Source: Clostridia bacterium (GTDB lineage Bacteria > Bacillota > Clostridia > Lachnospirales > Lachnospiraceae). Taken from it: DNA of 64,000 nucleotides. The translations under genes were made by a program, and so were the position numbers. Every line of letters begins with the position of its first letter. Position 1 is the first letter of the stretch. Positions 36,426 through 45,923 of this stretch are shown one piece after another. Location: assembly GCA_003246295.1 (NCBI GenBank), contig QKAS01000032.1:223872-287871 (forward strand). Reading direction: 5' to 3'. Under the pieces are notes generated by a model. The model saw only the letters and a program-made list of their open reading frames with translations, was not told the origin of the DNA and did not search any database.

Positions 36426-37601
36426 TTAAAACAGAAATTCAGACATGACAAGATTGCTGACGTCAATTCCTAACTTACTTAATTTCAATCTTCCATCTTT
36501 TATCACAAGACAACCATTTGATACATACTTATCAATCACATCCGGATACATTTCATGTATGTTTTTTCCAAACTTTTCTAAAAATTCTTCTAAGCAAACA
36601 CCCTCCATCAAACGTAACCCTAAAAATAAAGTTTCTTCTATTTGTTCTTCCCTAGTTAAACATGTTTTTTCCATTTGATACTGTTCTGGAGAACCTGTTA
36701 AATATAACGTCATCTTGTCCGTGTTTTTCCACCTGACATTATCATAACACGAGGATGAACCCAGGCCTAATCCTATATAATTCTTCCTCTGCCAATATCT
36801 GCTGTTGTGTCTGCATTCTTTGCCTTTTCGTGCATAATTTGATATTTCATATCTTTCGTAACCAGCTTTTGAAAGCATATCCTCTGTTCTCTGATACATC
36901 AGGCGCTCCTCATCCTCACTTGGGAGTAATGGGTATCCTTCAGTATGCAACGTTGTATCACCATACCTGCCCCAAAAGAGAGTTCCTTCTTCAATGATCA
37001 GGCTATATGCTGAAATATGTTCTGGACGAAGTGCTAAAACGCTTGTCAGTGTTTCACCGTAACTTTCCATTGTCTGCCCCGGCAATGCTGACATCAAATC
37101 AATATTTATATTGTCAAACCCTGCCTCTCTTGCAGCACGAAACCCTTCCATAAACTCAGCATATGTATGCACTCTGCCAAGTTCTATCAATTCTTTGTCT
37201 TGTGCGCTCTGCAAGCCAATACTAATTCTATTGAAACCAGCACTTCTAAGGCATTTCAGTTTTTGTCTGGATATCGTTCCAGGGTTTGCTTCTATGGTAA
37301 TCTCAGCATCCTCTGCCACAGTAAAAGACTCTTTTACTGTTAATAAAAGGTCATTTAGTTCCTCCTCTTTCAAAATTGTAGGGGTTCCCCCTCCAAAAAA
37401 AATGGTAGTAACAATTTCACCCTTATATTTGCATGCAAAAAAAACAATTTCATCTTGTAATTTCATCAGATACTGTTTCTTTTCATCTTCTGAAACTCGG
37501 AAAGATAAGAAATCGCAATAATGGCACTTCTGTAAGCAAAAAGGAATGTGTACATAAATACTGAGCTGCCGTTGTTCACGGCAGCCCTTACTTTTCTTCA
37601 T
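36426..37601 (-). CDS. hemW: Radical SAM heme chaperone HemW
   Basis: Radical SAM protein of the HemN/HemW family. The cluster motif is PFCLQKCHYCDF (CxxxCxxC), followed by FFGGGTPTIL and TIEANPGTI, and a C-terminal HemN-type domain. It was long annotated as oxygen-independent coproporphyrinogen oxidase; proteins of this branch bind heme instead. Predicted 391 aa. The ATG at 37601 has GGAG 6 bases upstream; an ATG at 37613 lacks one. It follows lepA, a common Firmicutes pair. Confidence 0.93.
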   Translation of the reverse strand: MKKSKGCREQRQLSIYVHIPFCLQKCHYCDFLSFRVSEDEKKQYLMKLQDEIVFFACKYKGEIVTTIFFGGGTPTILKEEELNDLLLTVKESFTVAEDAEITIEANPGTISRQKLKCLRSAGFNRISIGLQSAQDKELIELGRVHTYAEFMEGFRAAREAGFDNINIDLMSALPGQTMESYGETLTSVLALRPEHISAYSLIIEEGTLFWGRYGDTTLHTEGYPLLPSEDEERLMYQRTEDMLSKAGYERYEISNYARKGKECRHNSRYWQRKNYIGLGLGSSSCYDNVRWKNTDKMTLYLTGSPEQYQMEKTCLTREEQIEETLFLGLRLMEGVCLEEFLEKFGKNIHEMYPDVIDKYVSNGCLVIKDGRLKLSKLGIDVSNLVMSEFLF

Positions 37602-37615
37602 ATTTGACTCCATAA

Positions 37616-39430
37616 TTAATCACTGTCCAATTTAAGAACGCTCATGAAGGCCTTTTGCGGAATCTCAACATTTCCAACCTGTCTCATTCGCTTTTTACCT
37701 TCTTTTTGTTTTTCAAGTAGTTTCTTCTTTCTCGTTATATCACCACCATAGCATTTTGCAAGTACATCTTTTCTCATTGCTTTTACTGTCTCTCTGGCGA
37801 TTACTTTGCTTCCGATTGCTGCCTGTATTGGAATCTCAAATAATTGTCTTGGTATTTCATCTTTTAGTTTTTCGCACATTTTTCTGCCTCGTTCATACGC
37901 AGTATCTTTATGAACGATAAATGATAACGCATCCACTTCTTCTCTGTTGATTAAAATATCAAGTTTGACCAGATCTGATCTCGAATATCCCTTAATGGAA
38001 TAATCAAACGACGCATATCCTTTTGATCTCGATTTTAGTGCATCAAAGAAATCATAGATGATCTCGTTTAGTGGCAGTTCATAACGCAATGTAGCTCTTG
38101 TTGCTTCCATATATTCCATCCCAAGATAAACGCCACGTCTTTCCTGACACAACTCCATAATACTTCCAATATATTCTGTCGTTACCATAATTTCAGCACT
38201 GACAATAGGTTCTTCCATATACTCGATTTCTGAAGGATCAGGAAGGTTTGTCGGATTGGTCAGTTCAATGATATCTCCATTATTTTTATGTACCTTATAA
38301 ATAACACTTGGCGCAGTTGTAACAAGATCCAGATTATATTCTCTTTCCAGTCTTTCCTGAATAATTTCAAGATGCAGCAAACCAAGAAATCCGCATCGAA
38401 ATCCAAATCCTAATGCAACCGAGGTTTCAGGTTCATAATTCAGTGAAGCATCATTTAATTGAAGTTTTTCCAATGCATCTCTTAAGTCAGGATATTTTGC
38501 ACCATCTGCCGGGTACATCCCACAATACACCATGGAATTGACTTTCCTGTATCCAGGCAATGGCTCTTTGCATGGACGTTCTGCATCCGTTACTGTATCA
38601 CCAACTGCTGTATCTTTTACATTTTTAATAGAAGCAGTTAAATATCCAACCATACCTGCTGATAACTCTTCACAAGGTATAAATTGTCCCGCTCCAAAAT
38701 AGCCCGCTTCAACAACATCTGCTGTTGCGCCGGTTGCCATCATTTTAATTTTTGTTCCTTTTTTGACTGTTCCTTCCATGATTCTGCAGAAAATAATGAC
38801 CCCTTTGTAAGAATCATAAAGTGAGTCAAAAATGAGTGCCTGTAAAGGATTATCATCGCTTCCACCAGGTGCCGGAATCTTCGCAACGATTGCTTCCAAT
38901 ACATCTTCAATCCCAAGTCCATTTTTGGCTGAGATCAAAGGCGCATCATGCGCTTCAATCCCAATGACATCTTCAATTTCTTCCTTGACCCTATCAGGTT
39001 CTGCACTTGGAAGATCAATTTTATTAATTACAGGAAACACATCCAGATTATGATCAAGTGCCAGGTAAACATTAGCGAGTGTCTGTGCTTCGATTCCCTG
39101 CGCTGCATCCACGACAAGAATTGCTCCATCACATGCAGCAAGGCTTCTGCTTACTTCGTAATTAAAATCCACATGTCCTGGCGTATCAATCAGATTGAAG
39201 ATATATTCTTCTCCATCTTTTGCCTTATATACTGTTCTTACAGACTGCGCTTTGATCGTGATACCACGTTCACGCTCCAATTCCATATTATCAAGTACTT
39301 GTGCCTGCATCTCTCTACTGGTCAAAAGTCCTGTTTTTTCTATAATGCGATCTGCTAAAGTTGATTTACCATGATCTATATGTGCAACGATACAAAAATT
39401 TCTGATTTTACTTTTATCGATATGCGCCAT
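37616..39430 (-). CDS. lepA: Translation elongation factor 4 (LepA)
   Basis: Ribosome-associated GTPase related to EF-G. The G motifs are [24 protein letters not shown] and [13 protein letters not shown]; the LepA C-terminal domain ends with [20 protein letters not shown], its hallmark. Length 604 aa is normal. It is the first gene of the lepA-hemW pair, divergent from rpsT, as in many Firmicutes. Confidence 0.98.
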   Translation of the reverse strand: MAHIDKSKIRNFCIVAHIDHGKSTLADRIIEKTGLLTSREMQAQVLDNMELERERGITIKAQSVRTVYKAKDGEEYIFNLIDTPGHVDFNYEVSRSLAACDGAILVVDAAQGIEAQTLANVYLALDHNLDVFPVINKIDLPSAEPDRVKEEIEDVIGIEAHDAPLISAKNGLGIEDVLEAIVAKIPAPGGSDDNPLQALIFDSLYDSYKGVIIFCRIMEGTVKKGTKIKMMATGATADVVEAGYFGAGQFIPCEELSAGMVGYLTASIKNVKDTAVGDTVTDAERPCKEPLPGYRKVNSMVYCGMYPADGAKYPDLRDALEKLQLNDASLNYEPETSVALGFGFRCGFLGLLHLEIIQERLEREYNLDLVTTAPSVIYKVHKNNGDIIELTNPTNLPDPSEIEYMEEPIVSAEIMVTTEYIGSIMELCQERRGVYLGMEYMEATRATLRYELPLNEIIYDFFDALKSRSKGYASFDYSIKGYSRSDLVKLDILINREEVDALSFIVHKDTAYERGRKMCEKLKDEIPRQLFEIPIQAAIGSKVIARETVKAMRKDVLAKCYGGDITRKKKLLEKQKEGKKRMRQVGNVEIPQKAFMSVLKLDSD

Positions 39431-39473
39431 TCTATCCTCCGTTATCCATTTTTACTGCTGATATTCTCACGAG

Positions 39474-39503
39474 AGTATACCACAAATTCGGTATTACTGT
39501 CTA
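39474..39503 (-). promoter_or_regulatory. Promoter of lepA-hemW
   Basis: On the minus strand TAGACA (39498-39503), an 18-base spacer and TATACT (39474-39479) with an extended TG one base before the -10 element. It is divergent from the rpsT promoter. Confidence 0.65.
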
Positions 39504-39556
39504 TAAGCGGTCGTTTTGATTCTAATAATTTTTTCATCTATTTTGTGATAAATCTA

Positions 39557-39585
39557 TTGACAATACAGGTTCATTCCTTTAAAAT
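39557..39585 (+). promoter_or_regulatory. Promoter of rpsT
   Basis: Consensus TTGACA (39557-39562), 17-base spacer, TAAAAT (39580-39585). The leader of about 90 bases contains ATGTGT and ACACAT arms that could pair, a possible autoregulatory structure. Confidence 0.85.
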
Positions 39586-39682
39586 ACTAAACATATGTGT
39601 AAATCGATACGTCCGTGTCCGGAATTGATGTTGCACACATTCAAATTAATCTACATTTTATGTAAAATAGGAGGTGCGGGTC

Positions 39683-39946
39683 TTGGCTAACATCAAATCT
39701 GCAAAGAAAAGAATTTTAGTTAACAGAACAAAAGCTGAAAGAAATAAAGCCATCAAATCAAGCGTGAAAACTTCAATCAAGAAAGTTGTAGCTGCTGTAG
39801 AATCTGGAGATAAAGCTGTTGCAGTTTCCAGTCTGACTGATGCGATTTCAACCATTGATAAAGCTACTTCAAAAGGCATATATCACAAAAATACTGCTGC
39901 CAGAAAAGTATCTCGTTTATCAAAAGCTGTAAATAAAATGGCATAA
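39683..39946 (+). CDS. rpsT: Ribosomal protein S20 (TTG start)
   Basis: Primary 16S rRNA-binding protein of the small subunit. The protein is Lys/Arg/Ala-rich: ANIKSAKKRILVNRTKAERN near the start and KGIYHKNTAARKVSRLSKAV near the end are diagnostic. The TTG at 39683 gives the usual 87 aa protein and has AGGAGG 8 bases upstream; the frame can open earlier at 39674 but that codon overlaps the ribosome site. It stands alone, with promoter and terminator. Confidence 0.97.
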   Translation: MANIKSAKKRILVNRTKAERNKAIKSSVKTSIKKVVAAVESGDKAVAVSSLTDAISTIDKATSKGIYHKNTAARKVSRLSKAVNKMA

Positions 39947-39955
39947 TGATGCTTT

Positions 39956-39990
39956 AAAAACAGCCTCTCCCGTCAAGAGGCTGTTTTTTT
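39956..39990 (+). terminator. Terminator of rpsT (probably bidirectional)
   Basis: Stem CAGCCTCT / AGAGGCTG with flanking A5/T5 pairing, a 7-base loop and a T-run. Because the TPM gene converges here and the 5' flank is A-rich, it can serve both strands. Confidence 0.95.
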
Positions 39991-40006
39991 ATGTCATTTT
40001 ATTGAA

Positions 40007-40891
40007 TTAATGTCTTCCACCGCCGCCCCCATGTGAATGACCTCCTGCGGACATATGATGCCCACCACCACCAGAACCGGACGTACTTTGTGGAATCCTT
40101 CTGCTGGTGACCATTTTATTCAAAAACTGGTCGTCTTTTCTATCAAAGTGAAGTGCACCTGCTGCAATATAGGTGTCAGCTCTTGTTGTTTTGACATTGC
40201 GATTTCCCGCAAGCTGATATGATACGTAGCACCCTGTGGTAATCAACATTAACACAAGCATGACTACAATTGGCATGTCATAGTCGAAGGATATACCCGT
40301 TTCCATATCTTTTGCAAATTGATTCACATAAGTTACATAGGCCTGATATGGATTCTCATTTGTTTTTTCTATGACCCGGTCAATCAGGTTTCCAATCATT
40401 GCATCCGAATAAGCCTCCTCCGCTCTTCCAGATGTTCCAAACCAGGTATATCTATATCCATCCTGTTCTCTTCCCCAGTTGTCTACATAGATTACACCAT
40501 CCCCATATGCCTTGTCATATCCAAATTTATGTTCATCATAAAAATTATCTGCATACACCATGACAAATTCATCCACAAACAAAGGACCAAGGATGTCCTC
40601 ATAGGAGCGTGCATATGTTTCAAGTGACTCATCCAGTGTAACCAACACAATATCACATCCGGTTTGTTTCTGTTTTTGCCAAATAAGTTCTCTTAGTAAA
40701 TTTTCCTGGTCTTCTGTCAGTTTATCTGCATAATCAAAAACGCGTTCACTTGTATCCGTTTCTGTATTACTTCTGTCTGGATATGTTTTTTCAGTCAGTG
40801 ATTTTACAGTTATGGCTGCAATTACCAGAACCAAAGCAAATCCAATCAACATAAAGAAATATTTAAAATGATTCAGATATTTTTTTATCAT
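40007..40891 (-). CDS. TPM-domain membrane protein with Gly/His-rich tail
   Basis: Unknown specific function. An N-terminal membrane helix (about 11-29) is followed by an extracytoplasmic TPM domain (about 50-195: FDYADKLTEDQENLLRELI, then TGCDIVLVTLD, GDGVIYVDNWG and TWFGTSGRAEEAYSD), a second helix (207-225) and a cytoplasmic tail ending in Gly/His clusters (GSGGGGHH, HSHGGGGGRH) that may bind metal or polymerise. TPM domains in other proteins act in photosystem repair or as phosphatase-like modules. It begins at the base after the stop of the zinc-ribbon gene, so the two are coupled. Confidence 0.85.
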   Translation of the reverse strand: MIKKYLNHFKYFFMLIGFALVLVIAAITVKSLTEKTYPDRSNTETDTSERVFDYADKLTEDQENLLRELIWQKQKQTGCDIVLVTLDESLETYARSYEDILGPLFVDEFVMVYADNFYDEHKFGYDKAYGDGVIYVDNWGREQDGYRYTWFGTSGRAEEAYSDAMIGNLIDRVIEKTNENPYQAYVTYVNQFAKDMETGISFDYDMPIVVMLVLMLITTGCYVSYQLAGNRNVKTTRADTYIAAGALHFDRKDDQFLNKMVTSRRIPQSTSGSGGGGHHMSAGGHSHGGGGGRH

Positions 40892-41875
40892 TTATAACAC
40901 CCCCAGAAACGATAATACCAGTTGAATTAACGCACCACATCCAAGAAACACTGTGAGACTATATACAATAGCCTTTGGTAACGAGATTGGTACATCCCCT
41001 ATAATTTTACCCGTCTGTCCATTAATATGAAAAAGATACTGCTTTCCTCTGTATTGGTAATCGTATTTCCAGACCGGCATCAATGCATACTCCTTTATCT
41101 TAATATTGGTGCGGAAATCTTTTCTGACAGGTGTAACACTTTGATATCCCTGTATTGAATTATTTAATAGATTTTCTGTATCCAACTGTGCTTTTTCTGA
41201 TGCTCTCTTTTCAAGTTCTTCTGCATTTAATCCATATTTTTCTCCAAGAAACCCTGAGAGATATTTTTCTTTAAAATCAGAAAGTGCTGAATAATCATAA
41301 GGTTCCATCAGGTCCATTATGCCATCTTCCATATTTAAGGATGCATCTACTGGAACACGGGTAAATTCAGCCTTCATTTTCCTATTTACAGAATAAAATG
41401 ATGTTTCTGTATACTCCATCTCACCAGAATTCCATACTCTGACTGACGTCCCTTTTCCCTCATACTCCATATCTGTATCCAGATCATAAAGCCAGAATGG
41501 AACATAGATTCCTTCTATCGTCTGTAACTTTCTTTCTGACAAAAAAGAATCCGGCATAAAAACTTTTTTCCGAAATTCCTGTTGTAGCAGTTCTTTCATC
41601 TTTTCTCTGCCAATCATAAAAGGAAGGATCAGATGCGGTCTGCTCTCACCTTCAACTCTCTCGTCAAATATAATATAATTTCCACAATTATTGCATTTTT
41701 TTGCGAGAGATACTTCCCCGGCTTCTACAGGTGCACCACAGGAAGGGCATGCAGACATTTGCTCAGATTTTCTGATTTCTTCGCTGTCCAGCCCATCACA
41801 ATAAGAGCAGTGCATTTTTTGAACATCAGGATCATATACGGTGGTGCCTCCACAGTTTTTACAGATAAAAATCAT
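40892..41875 (-). CDS. TFIIB-type zinc-ribbon membrane protein
   Basis: Unrecognised in detail. Two N-terminal four-cysteine zinc ribbons (CKNCGG with CSYC; CPSCG with CNNC, residues about 5-65) are followed by a strand-rich region with the repeated pattern IYVPFWLYDLD and LMPVWKYDYQY seen in a family of Firmicutes zinc-ribbon proteins, and a C-terminal hydrophobic segment (about 295-327). The ATG at 41875 overlaps the stop of the metallopeptidase gene (ATGA) with GAGGAGG 8 bases upstream. Predicted 327 aa. Coupling on both sides suggests it works with the peptidase and the TPM protein. Confidence 0.8.
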   Translation of the reverse strand: MIFICKNCGGTTVYDPDVQKMHCSYCDGLDSEEIRKSEQMSACPSCGAPVEAGEVSLAKKCNNCGNYIIFDERVEGESRPHLILPFMIGREKMKELLQQEFRKKVFMPDSFLSERKLQTIEGIYVPFWLYDLDTDMEYEGKGTSVRVWNSGEMEYTETSFYSVNRKMKAEFTRVPVDASLNMEDGIMDLMEPYDYSALSDFKEKYLSGFLGEKYGLNAEELEKRASEKAQLDTENLLNNSIQGYQSVTPVRKDFRTNIKIKEYALMPVWKYDYQYRGKQYLFHINGQTGKIIGDVPISLPKAIVYSLTVFLGCGALIQLVLSFLGVL

Positions 41876-42507
41876 TCCTGTTCCTCCTCTACTGGTATCA
41901 CATGAAGATGTTTTCCATTTTCCTTTAACCACTTTCGTTTCATTTTATAATCAGGACAATACTGTTCTACCAGTCTCCAGAAATCTTTAGAATGATTCAT
42001 TTGAATTCTATGACACAATTCATGAATTACAACATAATCTAATACTGAAAATGGTGCCAGCATCAATCTCCAGCTAAAGGAAAGATTTCCAATACTGCTA
42101 CAACTTCCCCATCTTGTCTTTGCATCTCTGATTGTAATCCTTCCATAACTTACACCCATAACATCAGCGTAAAAAGCAACTCTTTTCGGAATATATTCCA
42201 TGGCTGCTGTTCTATATCTCTTCTCTAACTTCAAAGAGGTTTCGTCAGTTTCTTTACGATCCCTAACCTTGCACTGCTCATAATACTTGCTCTTAATCCA
42301 ATCTTCACGTTGTATCAGAAATTCTGTAATAACTGAATCTGGAAGGCTAAAAGGAGCTCTGATTGCAACTTCTCCGCCTGGTTTAATCTGTACTTCATAG
42401 GATTTTCTATCACATCTGATTAATTTATAATGCAGCTTTAAATCACCATAATCATATACATGGTATGATTCTGTGGCAATGTCTTTTTTTCGATGTCGCT
42501 TCAGCAT
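41872..42507 (-). CDS. YgjP/WLM-type zinc metallopeptidase
   Basis: Likely M48-like metallopeptidase of the YgjP (DUF45) family. The catalytic motif is VVIHELCHRIQMNHSKDFW with both His and Glu; the upstream TRWGSCSSIGNLSFSWRLM stretch is diagnostic of the family. Predicted 211 aa. The ATG at 42507 has AAGGA 7 bases upstream, better than the one at 42522. Substrates of this family are unknown. It opens a three-gene coupled cassette with the zinc-ribbon and TPM proteins. Confidence 0.88.
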   Translation of the reverse strand: MLKRHRKKDIATESYHVYDYGDLKLHYKLIRCDRKSYEVQIKPGGEVAIRAPFSLPDSVITEFLIQREDWIKSKYYEQCKVRDRKETDETSLKLEKRYRTAAMEYIPKRVAFYADVMGVSYGRITIRDAKTRWGSCSSIGNLSFSWRLMLAPFSVLDYVVIHELCHRIQMNHSKDFWRLVEQYCPDYKMKRKWLKENGKHLHVIPVEEEQE

Positions 42508-42545
42508 TGTACTTTCCTTCATCTCATTTATTCCATTGTTGTACT

Positions 42546-43070
42546 TCAGTCAGATGCGATAATATCATCTATCTTCGCTTTACTTACCTTAATGTAATCT
42601 ACAACCAACATCCGGACCTGACATCCTGGTCTTCCACCGCTTACCGTAATCAAATTTAATCCTTCACAACTTTTGTCGACGACTGTTATATATTGTTTTT
42701 TCATACCGATTGCAGTACAGCCACCTCTGATATAACCAGTCACCTTAGTCAGATCTTTCAACGGCAACATAGCAACAGACTTTTCTTCTACAGCTTTTGC
42801 CGCCTTTTTTAAGTCGAGTTCTTGATCTACCGGCAAGACAAAAACATAAAACTGACCTGACTTACCCACTGCTACTAATGTTTTAAACACCTCAGCATAT
42901 GGCATTCCAACAAGATCTGCAACTTTTGTACCTTCGATAAACTCATCACATATATAGGTCATTACATGATAGCTTATTTTATTCTGCTCTAAGATGCGCA
43001 TCGCATTTGTTTTAACTTCTTTTGCCATTTGTTTACCAGCCTGTTCTGATTCTTTGTATTCATATCCCAT
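42546..43070 (-). CDS. ybaK: YbaK/EbsC-type Cys-tRNA(Pro) deacylase
   Basis: Trans-editing hydrolase that removes cysteine mischarged on tRNA(Pro). The YbaK/aaRS-editing domain covers most of the 174 aa: TKVADLVGMPYAEVFKTLVA, FYVFVLPVDQELDLKKAAKA and the signature GYIRGGCTAIGMKK. AAGG lies 8 bases before the ATG at 43070; an internal ATG at 43028 is less well supported. It is upstream of the metallopeptidase gene, 38 bases away. Confidence 0.93.
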   Translation of the reverse strand: MGYEYKESEQAGKQMAKEVKTNAMRILEQNKISYHVMTYICDEFIEGTKVADLVGMPYAEVFKTLVAVGKSGQFYVFVLPVDQELDLKKAAKAVEEKSVAMLPLKDLTKVTGYIRGGCTAIGMKKQYITVVDKSCEGLNLITVSGGRPGCQVRMLVVDYIKVSKAKIDDIIASD

Positions 43071-43241
43071 ATGAGCCTTCTGTTTTGTATTTTTTTATAG
43101 TATAACAAACTTCTAAATGTAAAATCTATAAGAATCTATTAATATTCACACTTTACCACTTTACAGGTGGAAAATACTTGTGATAGACTACTTTTGTTAC
43201 TATTTTCCTATTGCGCTTATATAATGTTTCAGGAGTCGGTC

Positions 43242-44333
43242 ATGATAAACAAATTTAAGACTTTTTGCCTGTCCATTTTATCGCAAATGAAACAGCTGGA
43301 TCACGGAATTGTTATTGTTCTGTCTGTATCGCTTGTTCATTTCCTTACATTGGTTATCTTTGCTTATTTATCTATTCCAATCATGATTATAATCAGCTTA
43401 CTGAGCATCATGGTCTGTTTTGCCATGTTTCTTCCTGAAATTGGAAATGATTATTCTATGATTGTAAAAATAATCTTCACCGAAAGTATTTTTTATATAT
43501 TCTCTGCAACGATTTGCATCGGATGGAGTGCAGGTTTTCCACTATATATCTTTGCGCTGATTCCATTAACATATTATTTGTCCTATTTGTCTACGCTTCG
43601 GGATGATAACAAAATCAGCACAGTAGGTTTTTCAATTGTAGCCACCATTGCGTTTTTGTCCATGCGGCTTTACAGTTATTTTCAGGAACCACTCTATCGC
43701 ATTGCAAATATTCGATTTTTAGGCTATATCTATATGGCAAATGCCTGCATTACAATATCATTAATTTTGTTATGCCTTACAGTATTCACATCTACCATTA
43801 CCTATTCTGAAAGTACATTAAAGGCAAGAAACAGCAGGCTCTCTTCTCTGGCAATTACAGATCCCCTGACAGGCTTTTATAATCGAAGGTTTATGGTAGA
43901 CCATCTCAGACAGGCAATCTACCGTGCTGAACAGACTGGGATTCCTTTCAGCCTGCTCCTTTGTGATATTGATGATTTCAAAATAATCAATGACACCTAT
44001 GGCCACAATTGCGGCGATCAGGTTATCCTGAATATGTCGTCTATCATGCATCGCATCGTCAGAGACAGTGACTACATTTGTCGATGGGGCGGAGAAGAAA
44101 TTTTAATCCTTCTTCCAGGTTGTCCCGCAAGTAATGCAGCAAAACTAGCCGAGAAAATTCGTCAGGAAATTTCAGAACATCCTGTTTCTTATCACGGGAA
44201 TACCGTTCCCTTTTCTATGACATTCGGAATACAGTCCTATGAAGCATGCAATGATTATCTTGAACTGTTAAAGAAGGCCGACAGCAAATTATATCAAGGA
44301 AAACAGAACGGTAAAAATTGTATTGTTTTATAA
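43242..44333 (+). CDS. Membrane diguanylate cyclase (GGDEF)
   Basis: Makes cyclic di-GMP. The N-terminal half has five to six hydrophobic helices (about 20-200), so sensing is probably within the membrane. The C-terminal GGDEF domain starts ITDPLTGFYNRRFM, with the active site RWGGEE (281-286) and an inhibitory RxxD site (RDSD) five residues before it, so product inhibition is expected. The ATG at 43242 has AGGAG 6 bases upstream, unlike the frame opening at 43167. Predicted 363 aa. It stands alone and converges with pepD; no EAL domain or cognate gene is adjacent. Confidence 0.95.
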   Translation: MINKFKTFCLSILSQMKQLDHGIVIVLSVSLVHFLTLVIFAYLSIPIMIIISLLSIMVCFAMFLPEIGNDYSMIVKIIFTESIFYIFSATICIGWSAGFPLYIFALIPLTYYLSYLSTLRDDNKISTVGFSIVATIAFLSMRLYSYFQEPLYRIANIRFLGYIYMANACITISLILLCLTVFTSTITYSESTLKARNSRLSSLAITDPLTGFYNRRFMVDHLRQAIYRAEQTGIPFSLLLCDIDDFKIINDTYGHNCGDQVILNMSSIMHRIVRDSDYICRWGGEEILILLPGCPASNAAKLAEKIRQEISEHPVSYHGNTVPFSMTFGIQSYEACNDYLELLKKADSKLYQGKQNGKNCIVL

Positions 44334-44344
44334 GCAGTTTACTA

Positions 44345-45790
44345 TTATTTTGTCTCCAGGAGTCTGAGAATATATTCCCAGACTCTTTTTACGGAAGCAA
44401 TCTCTAACTTTTCTTCTGTCGTATGAATTCCAGACATATTGGGACCTATGGAAACACAGTCCAAATCTGCAATTTTCTCAGAAAGTAATCCACACTCTAA
44501 TCCCGCATGTACCGCCTCTACCTTAGGCTCAACGTCATACATTTCTCGATATACTCTGCACATTTTATCGCGAAAATCCGAATCTTTTTTAAACTCCCAA
44601 GCCGGATAATTTCCACTCATTCTTATTGTTCCATCAAATAGTTCAGTGATCATGCACATTTTATCACAAAGTGCCTCTTTTGCGCTTCCTTTTGAACTCC
44701 TGAGTGCATACGTGAATAATACCGAACTTTCTTTTAAATCCATAATCCCAAGATTAAGTGAAGTTTCTACCAACCCTTCTATCTCCATACTCATGGCCTG
44801 AATTCCATTTGGTGCACAGTTTAAAAATCCAATTACTTTTTCCGTGGAACTTTTATCTAGTGCGGTTCCAGAATAAGATGTCTCCAGGCTGTAGCTTAAT
44901 TTCATTTCAGGATCTGATACACAATATTCATTCTGATATGCAACCACCATCTGATTAATCTGTTCTATTATCTTCGTAGCATCAGCCGTTGAAACAATAA
45001 TCTCTGCATAACTTTCTCTTGGTATTGCATTATCCTTGAGTCCTCCGCCAATTGCTGCAATGAGAAACTCATGTTTTCTGTGTAAAGATAAGAGTAACCT
45101 TCCCATCAGAACATTGGCATTTGCCCGCCATTTGTGAATTTCAACCCCTGAATGGCCTCCAGTAAGCCCACTCCATTCCAATCTGATTTTATTTCCTTCT
45201 GCCTCTGCATACTTTACTGGTATTTCTGAATAGGTACGCACACCGCCTGCGCAGCTGCTTAACATGATGCCTTCTTCTTCCGAATCAATATTCAGCAGTT
45301 TTTTCCCTCTGCACATGGATAAGTCTATCCCAGCGGCGCCCTCCATTCCAACCTCTTCTGAAACAGTGAATACAACTTCCAATGCCGGATGCGCGATGGT
45401 TTTTGATGCCAGAATCGCTAGTGCATACGCTACAGCAATTCCATCATCTCCACCAAGCGTAGTTCCGACTGCAAAAACATACTGACCATCTGTATCAAGT
45501 TGCAGACCCTGTGTTTCGAAATCGAACACAACATCATTTTTCTTTTCACAGACCATATCAAGATGTCCCTGTATGATAATAGGATCTTCTTTTTCATATC
45601 CATTTGTTGCATCTTTCAATATCACAACATTATATAGGTCATCCTGAAACACGCGTAGACCATGCTCTTTTGCAAATAGAACGCAGTAATCACTTAACGC
45701 CTTCTCATGATAGGATCCATGTGGAATTTTACATATCTCTTCAAAATAAAAAAATACTTCTTTTGGCTCAAATTGTGCTAATTTTTTCAT
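44345..45790 (-). CDS. pepD: Aminoacyl-histidine dipeptidase PepD (M20C)
   Basis: Cytosolic metallodipeptidase for X-His and similar dipeptides. Zinc-ligand motifs: IIQGHLDMVCEK, TTLGGDDGIAVAYALAIL, FTVSEEVGMEGA and NIDSEEEG; the late motif is AVHAGLECGLLSEK. Length 481 aa is typical of PepD. The start at 45790 lacks a nearby ribosome site; AAAGGA lies 26 bases upstream with a 17-base hairpin between them (separate entry). Confidence 0.95.
   Translation of the reverse strand: MKKLAQFEPKEVFFYFEEICKIPHGSYHEKALSDYCVLFAKEHGLRVFQDDLYNVVILKDATNGYEKEDPIIIQGHLDMVCEKKNDVVFDFETQGLQLDTDGQYVFAVGTTLGGDDGIAVAYALAILASKTIAHPALEVVFTVSEEVGMEGAAGIDLSMCRGKKLLNIDSEEEGIMLSSCAGGVRTYSEIPVKYAEAEGNKIRLEWSGLTGGHSGVEIHKWRANANVLMGRLLLSLHRKHEFLIAAIGGGLKDNAIPRESYAEIIVSTADATKIIEQINQMVVAYQNEYCVSDPEMKLSYSLETSYSGTALDKSSTEKVIGFLNCAPNGIQAMSMEIEGLVETSLNLGIMDLKESSVLFTYALRSSKGSAKEALCDKMCMITELFDGTIRMSGNYPAWEFKKDSDFRDKMCRVYREMYDVEPKVEAVHAGLECGLLSEKIADLDCVSIGPNMSGIHTTEEKLEIASVKRVWEYILRLLETK
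44359..44390 (+). terminator. Terminator of the GGDEF gene inside the 3' end of pepD
   Basis: Stem GAGTCTG-a-GA / TC-c-CAGACTC with five Ts after it on the plus strand. It lies within the last codons of the convergent pepD. Confidence 0.75.
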
Positions 45791-45798
45791 ATTTTTAT

Positions 45799-45815
45799 TA
45801 AGAGTCTGACTCTTA
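45799..45815 (-). promoter_or_regulatory. Hairpin between the ribosome site and start codon of pepD
   Basis: The 17-base palindrome TAAGAGTCTGACTCTTA (8-bp arms, one centre base) lies between AAAGGA (45817-45822) and the ATG at 45790. If folded out, the spacing shrinks from 26 to 9 bases, the normal distance. A promoter candidate with TTGAAA, a 17-base spacer and TATATG lies just upstream. Confidence 0.55.
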
Positions 45816-45873
45816 TTCCTTTCATATTTTCATATAAAAATGATAGATTCAAATTTCAAATCTTTAAAATGGT

Positions 45874-45902
45874 AAAAAGTCCTTGAATAAATTCAAGGAC
45901 TT
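45874..45902 (-). terminator. Terminator of infC-rpmI-rplT
   Basis: An 11-bp perfect stem AAGTCCTTGAA / TTCAAGGACTT with a 4-base loop, followed on the minus strand by TTTT. It lies 22 bases after the rplT stop. Confidence 0.93.
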
Positions 45903-45923
45903 CCATGTTTAAAGTATGCTTAA

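Noticed and set aside
43194..43225. Promoter just before the GGDEF gene (TATAAT at 43220-43225)
   Set aside because: The -35 spacing is poor (17 with TTACTA, 20 with TTGTTA) and transcription would start inside the ribosome site.
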